Positions 14,853 through 22,647 of a DNA stretch of 32,317 nt are shown one piece after another. The first letter of the stretch is position 1. Every line of letters starts with the position of its first letter. Source of the stretch: Caulobacteraceae bacterium (GTDB lineage: Bacteria; Pseudomonadota; Alphaproteobacteria; Caulobacterales; Caulobacteraceae); the NCBI GenBank assembly GCA_947452665.1, contig CANGEH010000001.1, positions 1 through 32,317 of the forward strand. Direction: 5' to 3'. Position numbers and translations under genes: made by a program. The notes beneath the pieces were generated by a model that worked only from the letters and a program-made list of their open reading frames with translations, did no database searches and had not been told where the DNA came from.

Positions 14853-16901
14853 ATGTTGCCAACAAAAACGATGCGGTTTTGCTGCTCGGTTATTGCCACA
14901 CTATGTGCCTTTGCGCCCCAGATTAGTCAGGCCGCGGATGCGACCATTCCCACCGCAATGGATTTTGCGCGCAAGCCGGCTATTTCTGAGGTCTCGATTT
15001 CTAGGGACGGCGCCCATATCGCTGCACTAACCTCTGCGGACGGGGTTAAGGCGACCGTATCGATTTGGAAAACGAGCAATCTGACGGCGGGTGGCGATCC
15101 TTTTGTAATCGCCTTGGACAAGGTTGATATTCTGGGGGTCAATTTCATCAAGAATGACCGCCTGGTGATCACGACAATCCAGCCATTTACCTATGGCGCA
15201 AGCAAGGTTCACCTGATCAAGGTCTGGATTACCGATCTTGAAGGCAAGAATTTCCGCCCCCTTTTACCTGAAGGACGTGGACGCGCCGAAACGGAGCGGT
15301 TTCAAGATGCGCTAAGTTCAGCGGGCATTATCTCGACCCTGCCCCTCGACCCACAAAACGTCTTAATGGTCGATACGCGTCTTGCCACCCGCGGTGATGT
15401 CCTAAAGGTCAATGTCTATTCCGGGGCTATCGCGCGGGTCGAGCGCGGGTCTGACCGCTTTGGCGAATTGCAGTCGGATCTAAATGGCGAGGTACGTGCC
15501 CGCCAGGAGATTGGTTTCGACAAGGGGGCGGTTTATCTTGCCCAATGGATTCGCCACCCAGACACCAAGGTCTGGGAAGAACATTTCCGCTGGTACGCAA
15601 AGGATCGCGAACCGATCTCGATTGTTGGTTTTACGCCCGATCCCAATATCATCTATATCCAGTCGACTAGGGGGCACGACAAGTCGGGGCTTTATGTTTA
15701 CGATATAAAGCAGCGGAAAACCCTTGAGCCCCTGTTTGAGCACAAGGTTTTTGATGCGCTTCGTCCGCTCTTGTCGACAGACAGGGCCGATTATGGCGAG
15801 CCGCTTGGTTTTGCCTATGCCGGGTCCGGCTTAGAAGTCTATTGGACAGACCCTCGCCTTGCAGCGGTCAATAAGGCCGTGCAGATCGCTTTGAAATCGG
15901 TTCCCACCGCCGTAAACTGGACCGATCCGGCAAGCAATGAGACTAATCGGCTGTCTATTTTTGCCGATGCGCGGGTAGACATTATCGGATGGTCTGAAGA
16001 CCGTAAGGCCCTGATTGTTGAGCGGGCAGGACCCAGTGCGCCGTCTGAATACTATTTATTCAGCAGTTCCGGAACATTGAGCTTGTTAGGGCGGGCGCGT
16101 CCCCAAATCGATCCAGCCGGCTTGGGCACAGCGCGGCTCATACAATATGCCGCCCGCGACGGTCTGATGGTGCCCGCAATCTTGACGACACCGCCTAAAT
16201 CCTTGTTTGGCGCCGGGCCCTATCCGACCCTGATCGAGCCTCATGGCGGACCCTGGGCGCGCGACTATCTCGAATGGGACCCCGCCGGTTGGGTGCAATA
16301 TTTTGCCAGCCGCGGCTATGCAGTCTTGCAGCCTCAGTTTCGGGGGTCCGAAGGCTGGGGCCAGAGGCTCTGGCGGGCAGGCGATGGCGAATGGGGCCTC
16401 AAAATGCAAGATGACAAGGATGACGGCGTAAAATGGCTTATTGATCAAAAGATCGCCGCGCCTGACCGGGTTGCCATGTTTGGCTATTCTTACGGCGGCT
16501 ATGCCGCGCTTACAGCCGCCATCCGACCAAATGGGCTCTACCAATGTGCCATCTCCGGCGCCGGGGCCGCAGACCTAGCCAAGATTAAGCAAGAGACCTA
16601 TTCAAATCGGTTCGGCCGGGAGTTTCAAAACCCAACCATTCAAGGCCTAGACCCCTTGGCTAGGGCCACAGAGGCCGCCATACCCTTATTGATCTATCAT
16701 GGCGACCGCGACACAATAGTCGATATTGGCCAGTCTCGGCGGTTTGTCGAAAAACTAAAGGCCGCCGGCAAGCCGCATCGCTATCTCGAAATCAAGGATG
16801 CCGGCCACCAGCTCATCACCATGACCCCGACCATGCTTGAGATGCAACTTGTTGAAATCGAAACCTATTTAAAAACCGATTGCGGTCCCGGCGGATTATA
16901 G
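14853..16901 (+). CDS. Secreted S9-family prolyl oligopeptidase-type peptidase
   Basis: This serine peptidase has an N-terminal signal peptide (MLPTKTMRFCCSVIATLCAFA...QAADA), so it is probably periplasmic. Residues about 45-400 form the beta-propeller expected of S9 enzymes (for example VSISRDGAHIAALTSADG near the start). The alpha/beta hydrolase domain follows: EPHGGPWARDY, the oxyanion region, then FGYSYGGYAAL with nucleophile Ser546, YHGDRDTIVD with Asp620, and DAGHQL with His652, giving a full triad. An AGGGGA box precedes the ATG at 14853; an ATG six codons later would shorten the signal peptide N-region. It is divergent from the TonB receptor and probably trims peptides brought into the periplasm. 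Its 3' end is 14 nt from the convergent gene. Confidence 0.93.
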   Translation: MLPTKTMRFCCSVIATLCAFAPQISQAADATIPTAMDFARKPAISEVSISRDGAHIAALTSADGVKATVSIWKTSNLTAGGDPFVIALDKVDILGVNFIKNDRLVITTIQPFTYGASKVHLIKVWITDLEGKNFRPLLPEGRGRAETERFQDALSSAGIISTLPLDPQNVLMVDTRLATRGDVLKVNVYSGAIARVERGSDRFGELQSDLNGEVRARQEIGFDKGAVYLAQWIRHPDTKVWEEHFRWYAKDREPISIVGFTPDPNIIYIQSTRGHDKSGLYVYDIKQRKTLEPLFEHKVFDALRPLLSTDRADYGEPLGFAYAGSGLEVYWTDPRLAAVNKAVQIALKSVPTAVNWTDPASNETNRLSIFADARVDIIGWSEDRKALIVERAGPSAPSEYYLFSSSGTLSLLGRARPQIDPAGLGTARLIQYAARDGLMVPAILTTPPKSLFGAGPYPTLIEPHGGPWARDYLEWDPAGWVQYFASRGYAVLQPQFRGSEGWGQRLWRAGDGEWGLKMQDDKDDGVKWLIDQKIAAPDRVAMFGYSYGGYAALTAAIRPNGLYQCAISGAGAADLAKIKQETYSNRFGREFQNPTIQGLDPLARATEAAIPLLIYHGDRDTIVDIGQSRRFVEKLKAAGKPHRYLEIKDAGHQLITMTPTMLEMQLVEIETYLKTDCGPGGL

Positions 16902-16915
16902 TGGGGCAGTCGCCA

Positions 16916-17509
16916 TCAGCGAGCGCTCAGTAGGGCCGTGCCGAGCGCTGCGCAATCTGATTGGTGCGCTAGAAACCAAGCCCAGGCCCATTGTCCAACA
17001 AACACCGCGCCAGACATACAAAGTCCGAAAAAGAACACCTGATAGGCCTGGCCTAGGTGCTTGTACTTTTTCACGGCCAGAACCCGGCCCAATTGGTAAA
17101 TGTCTCGGATCATGGCCCGGTTTAACCGATCCTCATCGGACAGAAGTTCGAGCATCTGGGTTTCGAACTCGCTTTCCGGCATTTGCGCAAAAGCCCCAAA
17201 AAACAGCAGATTTGGGTGGGGGTTTTTGCCTTTTGTGGTGACCGGCAACATCACCATAAGCACTAGGAAGGCGGCAATAAACACGGTCAATATGATCATG
17301 ATCAGTGCGGCCGACACCTTGCCGTCATGCACCTCTTTCAGCGCTGCGGTAAGGATGATGAAGGATGCGCCCAAGAGCACATTGGCCTTAAAATCCGCCA
17401 TGGACGACAATTGGATATGATGTTGTTGAACAACACGCAAAAACTCGACGGTTTGATTGGAGCGTACGGGATTTGTCACAGCCAGCCTATTCCCCATTGA
17501 TCGGCCCAT
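16916..17509 (-). CDS. Pycsar-effector-like membrane protein (PycTM/DUF5706 family)
   Basis: The 197-aa protein has the layout I associate with the PycTM effector domain of Pycsar systems. There is an N-terminal amphipathic part ending VVQQHHIQLSSMADFKANVLL (27-46; the usual wording is ADxKAN), a first membrane helix (about 42-58), a short link, and a second helix (about 65-90). A cytoplasmic stretch carries NLLFFGAFAQMPESEFETQM (100-119) and IRDIYQLGRVLAVKKYKHL (134-152), both characteristic of the family. A third helix covers about 155-182. In Pycsar defence a cyclic pyrimidine nucleotide opens such a protein to damage the membrane. Here no pyrimidine cyclase is adjacent; the nearest cyclase gene, 440 nt upstream, looks like an adenylate cyclase. 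Family membership is a recognition by eye and the role is inference. Confidence 0.7.
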   Translation of the reverse strand: MGRSMGNRLAVTNPVRSNQTVEFLRVVQQHHIQLSSMADFKANVLLGASFIILTAALKEVHDGKVSAALIMIILTVFIAAFLVLMVMLPVTTKGKNPHPNLLFFGAFAQMPESEFETQMLELLSDEDRLNRAMIRDIYQLGRVLAVKKYKHLGQAYQVFFFGLCMSGAVFVGQWAWAWFLAHQSDCAALGTALLSAR

Positions 17510-17950
17510 ACATCTAGCGCGCCAATACTAAGGCATATACTCGCGCCTGTGCCCATGTGAGCGATGATGCGCGTGTTACCACGGACATAATAAGCGGCCC
17601 GAAATTGGAAACAGGGTGGGCGCACCCTAGGAAAACACCAAAAACAAACCACTAAGCAATCTGCTATATACGATAATCTCGAATACGCCACTACATCAAG
17701 TATAAAAACGATTATCTAGACTATAGAGGCGCGCCTGCTCAAATAAATACATTAAGACTGTTTCGTGACGTTACCCAAAATAATTTGTGAAATTATGCCG
17801 CCGTGGGTCTGAGGGGCCGCCCTTGCGGCCCGGTTTGCTCCGACCCGGCAATAGAGGGCCTCGCCGCCCATCTTCGGGCCTATGGGCTTGTGGGTCTAGC
17901 CTAAGGATTGGCGGTCCCATCCGAGGGACCGCCTTGCCTGTTTCAGATGG
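17510..17950. other. Intergenic stretch with two strong hairpins
   Basis: This 441-nt gap holds no gene that I can support. The part near 17640-17790 is AT-rich and probably contains the promoter of the PycTM-like gene. The part 17800-17950 is GC-rich and carries two hairpins: GGGCCGC/GCGGCCC (17814-17831) and the one listed at 17910-17933. Confidence 0.55.
17910..17933 (-). terminator. Hairpin terminator downstream of the cyclase gene
   Basis: Arms GGCGGTCCC (17910-17918) and GGGACCGCC (17925-17933) form a perfect 9-bp stem with a 6-nt loop, 17 nt after the cyclase stop codon. On the minus strand it is followed by AATCCTTAG, so the U tract is poor. It probably ends the curli-type operon. 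Confidence 0.6.
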
Positions 17951-20017
17951 CTATTTGGTTTTGGCGACATAGACGCCGTCCCAAGTTTGGGGGGGATTGG
18001 CCTTCAGATCATTGATCCGTTCCACCATGATCTCGTAATAGGCTTTCAGGGCGCCGGCGAAAGCGGGCGCGTCTGGGTCTGCCAGCAATTGGGTTGCGGC
18101 TTCCAAGGCAAGCTCCCAGTTGCCAAGCCTGTACTGGGTGAGCAGGTTGTTGTGTCGGTCGCGCGAGGCCTCGTCGGTCTGGGCGACATGGGTATAGATT
18201 TTACACGGCTCGGACTTGCCCTTGACGGCGATGATATCGAGCTCGATCAGATTGTCCTGCAGGGTGGTGCAGGCCCTTGCCGTTTCCTCACCCATAATCA
18301 GGGTGACACCATAGCTTTTGGATTGGCCCTCAAGCCGCGAGGCGAGATTTACCGCATCGCCGAGCACCGTATAGTCAAACCTTTGATTGCTGCCCATATT
18401 GCCGACAACGCAATCGCCCGAATTAATGCCAATGCCGATATTGATCGAGGCTAGGCCCCTTGCATTCAGCGTCTCGTTCAACACCACAAGCCGTTCGGAC
18501 ATGGTAATGGCCGTTAGAACCGCTTTTTCTTCGTGATTTTCAACGTCGAGCGGGGCATTCCAAAACGCCATAATACAGTCGCCCATATATTTATCGACCG
18601 CGCCTTCCCGGGTCATGATGGTATTGGTCATTGGCGTCAGAAAGTCATTAATAAGGGCAGACAAGCCCTGAGGATCAGACTTGAACTGTTCCGAAATGGG
18701 CGTGAATCCCCGAATATCCGAGAACATAAAGGTCATGCGCCGGGTTTCACCGCCAAGCACCAGCAGGTTCGGGTTTCTTTGCAGCCTTTTGACCATCTCG
18801 GGCGCGAGATAGGTTTCGAACTGCTTTTTGATCATCTCTTTTTCGAGATATTCACTGATAAATTTCGCGGTATAGAGGTGAATATAAATCACCATTGCGG
18901 CCAAGAAATTGAACGTAATATCAACCAGCACATGATTATTCTGGAACATATAGACGGGAAGATAGGCATAGGCCGCCAATAAACCGGCAATATAAACAAT
19001 CGAGAACCTCAGCCGCGACGCTAGGATTATCAATCCAACCAGAACGATTAGGGACGCATAGTCAAAAATCGGCATCCAGTTTGGAATGGCAATGGAGTCG
19101 CCATTCATCAAGGTCTGAAGAATGTTTGCCTGAACCTCTTGGGCAAACCGTGCGCCCTGGGGGGTTGGAACGGGATTGGCTATGCCGGCGGCCGTAACGC
19201 CAAATATGACGATCTTGCCCGCTAGGTTTGGGGTCGGCGCGCCGACGTCAAATTGTTGAAACCGGTAGTTCCAATTGATGAAGATCCGCGAAAACGGGTC
19301 CGTCTTGATGGTCGGAAACTGAGGGATGCGCACGGCCTCAACGCCAGATGCGTTAATCTTGACCTGATAAGACGGGTCGCCCGCCGCAACGCGCAAAATC
19401 TCTAGCGCAAAGGCGGGATAGAATTCGCCTTTTGACATGGCCAACAGCGGCGCGCGCCGGACCACGCCATCGGGCTCTGGCAGGGTCGAGGCAATCCCAA
19501 TACCGGCCGCATTGGCCTGCAGGTCAGCCACATTATCCAGCACGCAAGCATAGCCTGGCAGGAAGAGTGATGGATCGCCGTCCCCGACCACGGCCACCCC
19601 GGTGCGTTTCAGCGCCTGATTGGACCGGCGGCACCCGCCAACAGTCTGCGACAAGACGGTTGGATAGACGGCCAAGGCCTGGGCAAGGGCGGGGTCGCCG
19701 CCGAACCGGTCAGGCTCTGGGAACATGATACTGCTCGCAACAATGCCCGCGCCGTGGTCATAATAGTCCTTAATCAGGGCGGCATAGGTGTCGCGCGAAA
19801 AAGGATATTGGCCAAATTTTTCAAGGGTTTGCTCAGAAATATTGGCAATGACGATCTCATCGGACGGCACCGGCTTGCCGATCATCAGATAGTCGTAAAA
19901 CTTCAGGCGCACAGCCTCGACCATAAACGGGTCGGCCAGCTTGACCCCGCCTAGCAGGACAAGCGTGATGATTGCCAGCCAGGGCGATAGCAGGGCTTTT
20001 TTAATCTTGGGTGACAT
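17951..20017 (-). CDS. CHASE2-domain class III adenylate cyclase
   Basis: The 688-aa protein has one N-terminal membrane helix (about 12-30) and a periplasmic CHASE2 sensor domain (about 35-320; FYDYLMIGKPVPSDEIVIANI near its start, FGVTAAGIANPVPTP near its end). Then come three or so membrane helices (about 325-395), a linker, and a class III cyclase domain. Catalytic residues are all present: Asp434 in SDIRGFT and Asp480 in KYMGDC for metals, Lys476 and Thr550 at the two base-recognition positions (a pair typical of adenylate cyclases), and Asn557 and Arg561 in DAVNLASR for the transition state. It should make cAMP in the cytoplasm in response to an envelope signal. Its start lies inside the FecR gene (17-nt overlap) with GGGGGA upstream, so the two are coupled. 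It closes the curli-type operon. Confidence 0.93.
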   Translation of the reverse strand: MSPKIKKALLSPWLAIITLVLLGGVKLADPFMVEAVRLKFYDYLMIGKPVPSDEIVIANISEQTLEKFGQYPFSRDTYAALIKDYYDHGAGIVASSIMFPEPDRFGGDPALAQALAVYPTVLSQTVGGCRRSNQALKRTGVAVVGDGDPSLFLPGYACVLDNVADLQANAAGIGIASTLPEPDGVVRRAPLLAMSKGEFYPAFALEILRVAAGDPSYQVKINASGVEAVRIPQFPTIKTDPFSRIFINWNYRFQQFDVGAPTPNLAGKIVIFGVTAAGIANPVPTPQGARFAQEVQANILQTLMNGDSIAIPNWMPIFDYASLIVLVGLIILASRLRFSIVYIAGLLAAYAYLPVYMFQNNHVLVDITFNFLAAMVIYIHLYTAKFISEYLEKEMIKKQFETYLAPEMVKRLQRNPNLLVLGGETRRMTFMFSDIRGFTPISEQFKSDPQGLSALINDFLTPMTNTIMTREGAVDKYMGDCIMAFWNAPLDVENHEEKAVLTAITMSERLVVLNETLNARGLASINIGIGINSGDCVVGNMGSNQRFDYTVLGDAVNLASRLEGQSKSYGVTLIMGEETARACTTLQDNLIELDIIAVKGKSEPCKIYTHVAQTDEASRDRHNNLLTQYRLGNWELALEAATQLLADPDAPAFAGALKAYYEIMVERINDLKANPPQTWDGVYVAKTK

Positions 20018-21077
20018 TGATTACGGTTCCCCCGCCATTGACGGACACGTCTTGTGGATCGTTTTTTGTGTTGAATATGATGGTGGTCGGTTGGTTGCTT
20101 TTGAGCTTGATCGCAATCTCAGCATCCTTGGTCTGGCCAAGGCTTAGCTTCTCGCCCTCAAGGGCGACCTTCAATCCGGACGCGGCATTATCGCCAAACC
20201 GCGCACCCTCAATCTTTACACCGTCCTTGGTGTCCTTGACCTGGGTTGGGTCGGCGAGTTCGTCGGCCAAAAATTCTTCGTCGAGTGGGTTTGTATCGAG
20301 CACAACAAGATCGATGGCATTATTGTCTAGGCTGGTATTTTTCAGATAGTCCATATCAAGCGCATCGAGATCGAGAATATTGGCGCGGCTATCGGCCCCC
20401 TCTTGCTCAGTCCCGTCATCGTTTTCCGGCGGGGAAACAATCATCATATTATTGATGGCCGTTAGGTCGAGCCGCAGAATGGTTGGATCGCTGGGGGCGG
20501 TGTCTGCTGTTGATACAAATGTGGCCTGAAAGGCCTGATTAATCACGACGAAACCGGCGGCATTACTGACCGTGATCTCGCCGACCCGGCCGTCTTCTTC
20601 CGGTAAAAGCACGATGAGACTTTTGCCAAAATCGTCCACGGTCGCAGCAAAGTCTGTGCCGCGCACAGCAATGGTTGCGGTTGGCGTTCTTAGGTCAATA
20701 TTCTTCTTGTTGATCTTGCCCAGCTGCCCGGTCGCAAACCGCACTGTGCCCGAGGCAAATTGCAACTTAAACTTCGAATTGGTCGGGTTGCCGTCATAAA
20801 CAAAGCTGTCGATAACCAGTTTGGAATGCTCGGTAACCTTGACCTTGGAATTGTCGACAAAGGTTATCTCAACCCGGCCATTTCCGGTTTGGACGCGGTC
20901 AAGCGCCTCGATGGGCAACTGCACATTGCCTGGAAGCTTGGCTGTATTGCGTACGACCTCGCTAGACCCTTTAAGGTCCGTGATTTTTCCAATGCTGGAC
21001 GCATGCGCCGGGTATGCCGACAATAGGGCGACCAGGCTGACCACAGATGGCACGAGAAATTTTACTGTGGTGGCCAT
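20001..21077 (-). CDS. Secreted FecR-domain protein with acidic C-terminal region
   Basis: A signal peptide (VPSVVSLVALLSAYPAHAS) is followed by a FecR domain of about residues 50-175: LDRVQTGNGRVEITFVDNSKV, SGTVRFATGQLGKINKKNIDL and TPTATIAVRGTDFAATVD, the last being the most conserved FecR segment. Unlike true FecR anti-sigma regulators it has no N-terminal cytoplasmic anchor and no membrane helix, so it is likely periplasmic. Residues about 215-275 are rich in Asp and Glu (LDLDALDMDYLKN, LDTNPLDEEFLADELADP), perhaps for metal binding, and the end is beta-rich. Its last 17 bases overlap the CHASE2 cyclase start; FecR-CHASE2 cyclase pairs recur in bacteria. It may present an envelope signal to the CHASE2 domain, which is inference. 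Confidence 0.88.
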   Translation of the reverse strand: MATTVKFLVPSVVSLVALLSAYPAHASSIGKITDLKGSSEVVRNTAKLPGNVQLPIEALDRVQTGNGRVEITFVDNSKVKVTEHSKLVIDSFVYDGNPTNSKFKLQFASGTVRFATGQLGKINKKNIDLRTPTATIAVRGTDFAATVDDFGKSLIVLLPEEDGRVGEITVSNAAGFVVINQAFQATFVSTADTAPSDPTILRLDLTAINNMMIVSPPENDDGTEQEGADSRANILDLDALDMDYLKNTSLDNNAIDLVVLDTNPLDEEFLADELADPTQVKDTKDGVKIEGARFGDNAASGLKVALEGEKLSLGQTKDAEIAIKLKSNQPTTIIFNTKNDPQDVSVNGGGTVINVTQD

Positions 21078-21129
21078 TTGCTGAGTTAATTATCTCGTTC
21101 TGAGTTTTCACTATAGCTATTCGATAGCG

Positions 21130-21855
21130 TCACTGCGTGATCGTAATATTATGGTCTGAGCCGGTTATATTGACATCGATCTTGTTATAAGAAGACGCGC
21201 TGGACAGGGTCTCTGTGCCCTGTTGATTAATTTCAATCACATTTCGATATGAATTGGTCATGTCTAATTTCAGATAGCGGTAATCTGAGCCTTCTTGATT
21301 GAGGCTCACCGCGTTTAAATCTCCACCAATCGATATTCTATTGGTTACATTGTTTGCATTTAATTTCGCCGTAAAGATATTGGAATCCCCATCAATCACG
21401 ATCACCTGGTCGGCATAGGTCGAGGCCGTTACCTTGCCTTGCACCATATCCACCTGATTGCTGGATCCGGCTATGGATAGGCTGAGCTCGGAATTTGAAA
21501 TTGCGCCAATCGTGCCATGATCGAGGCTGACCGTGTTATCCGCGCCAACCATGGAGACGCTATAGGCCGTAGAGTCTGCCCCGAGGGTCGATCCGGTCAG
21601 GCTATTGGTTGTGCCTTCTTGCGTGATCGACAAGACCTGATTGGAGCCCTCGGCGATGAAGTCGGTGTCCGAACTGCCGATCGCATTGGCCGTGCCGGTC
21701 TGGACGATGGTCACGGTTGAGGATGCGCCAGACTGGTCCAGATAGGTCGAATTGTCCCCAGCCTCGGCCCAGCCCGCTAGGCCAAGGGCAAGCAAAAGCG
21801 TAAGGCCCAGCCCCGCCGGATTTAGGATTGATCGGCCTTTAAACACCAATTTCAT
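21130..21855 (-). CDS. Curlin-repeat protein, second of two
   Basis: The protein opens with a signal peptide (MKLVFKGRSILNPAGLGL...AEA) and DNSTYLDQSG, then several degenerate curlin-type repeats with the Q-x-G-x-x-N pattern: VTIVQTGTANAIG, LSITQEGTTNSL, VSLNQEGSDYRY, IEINQQGTETL, and the terminal GSDHNITITQ. The family forms extracellular amyloid fibres after export through CsgG. I chose the ATG at 21855, which gives a clean signal peptide and has TTGGGA in front; an upstream ATG at 21891 would add twelve residues. It has the same start motif as the other curlin-type gene and lies 99 nt downstream of it, with a hairpin between. Which of the two is the main subunit and which the nucleator is not clear. 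Confidence 0.85.
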   Translation of the reverse strand: MKLVFKGRSILNPAGLGLTLLLALGLAGWAEAGDNSTYLDQSGASSTVTIVQTGTANAIGSSDTDFIAEGSNQVLSITQEGTTNSLTGSTLGADSTAYSVSMVGADNTVSLDHGTIGAISNSELSLSIAGSSNQVDMVQGKVTASTYADQVIVIDGDSNIFTAKLNANNVTNRISIGGDLNAVSLNQEGSDYRYLKLDMTNSYRNVIEINQQGTETLSSASSYNKIDVNITGSDHNITITQ

Positions 21856-21905
21856 TCCCAAGATATGGCCAAGCGAATAGGGCCTGGCCATAACAAGATG
21901 GCCAA

Positions 21906-21944
21906 GGCCCCTGACGCGCGCACTAGGTTACGCGCGCCGGGGTC
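21906..21944 (-). terminator. Intercistronic hairpin between the two curlin-type genes
   Basis: An inner stem of CGCGCG (21915-21920) with CGCGCG (21931-21936) around a 10-nt loop is extended by CCCC (21908-21911) with GGGG (21939-21942) across a small internal loop. It begins 10 nt after the upstream curlin stop codon and has no U tract. It probably lowers read-through or protects the upstream message, so that subunits are made in different amounts. Confidence 0.5.
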
Positions 21945-21954
21945 CGGAGGCGAT

Positions 21955-22635
21955 TTAGCAAGCGCCGCTTGTAAATGTTGAACACTGGTTGATGATGAGG
22001 GTCTGGCCGGTTCCGGACTGGGTTATGTCCAGGGTCGCGTTCGCCGAGGTTTGATCCATCGTTATGGTGTTTGAGGTGCCGCTCATATTGATGGTGTTGG
22101 TGACCCCAATTGCGTCCAGATTGCTGGTGTAGGTGTTGCTTGTCCCGGCAACGGTGATGTCCTGGATTGAGTCGGTCGCGATGGCATACTTGCCTTGAAT
22201 AATCTCTACTGTATTGAGCGTGCCCGAAACGTCCAAGGTGAGGCTTGAATCCGACACCACATAACCGCTACCAAGCGTCAGAACAATTGCGTTGTATGTA
22301 CCATATTGCGTGATGTCGGTGGTGGTGCCGTCCGCTAGGGCTATGTCAAAATTCAATGAATTGCCTGAGCCGGATTGATCAATTGTAAGGGTTTCGTCAT
22401 CACTTGATGCGACCACATCACCGTACACCAGTATAGCTGAAGCTGCACCAATCGAATTGTTATCGCCGGCCTGATTGATCGTAATCGTGCCGCCGGTACC
22501 CGACTGATCAAGATAGATCGAGTTATCCCCATAGTCGGCTGCAGCGACGACCGATATGCCAAGTCCAAAGGCCATGGTACCGGCCAAGAGGGTCTTGATC
22601 AGGAAGTGGCTGGTTTTTGTGTTCAGATTTTTCAT
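21955..22635 (-). CDS. Curlin-repeat protein, first of two, with a C-terminal Cys pair
   Basis: This 226-aa product has a signal peptide (MKNLNTKTSHFLIKTLLAG...VVAA) and begins its mature part with DNSIYLDQSG. Repeats of curlin type follow: ITINQAGDNNSIG, LTIDQSGSGNSLNF, TDITQYGTYNAIVL, VEIIQGKYA, ITMDQTSANATL, LDITQSGTGQTLIINQ. The last eleven residues are NQCSTFTSGAC, a C-x7-C pair ending the chain, which is unusual since CsgA and CsgB lack such a tail. It is 12 nt downstream of csgG and has GGGGAAAA before its ATG. It should be exported by CsgG and assemble into amyloid at the cell surface. Homology to CsgA/CsgB is by repeat pattern rather than close identity. Confidence 0.87.
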   Translation of the reverse strand: MKNLNTKTSHFLIKTLLAGTMAFGLGISVVAAADYGDNSIYLDQSGTGGTITINQAGDNNSIGAASAILVYGDVVASSDDETLTIDQSGSGNSLNFDIALADGTTTDITQYGTYNAIVLTLGSGYVVSDSSLTLDVSGTLNTVEIIQGKYAIATDSIQDITVAGTSNTYTSNLDAIGVTNTINMSGTSNTITMDQTSANATLDITQSGTGQTLIINQCSTFTSGAC

Positions 22636-22647
22636 TACAGTTTTCCC

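Noticed and set aside
17951..20017. Reading the CHASE2 cyclase as a Pycsar pyrimidine cyclase (PycC)
   Set aside because: Lys476 and Thr550 at the base-recognition positions and the CHASE2 membrane architecture fit an adenylate cyclase; PycC enzymes are normally compact.
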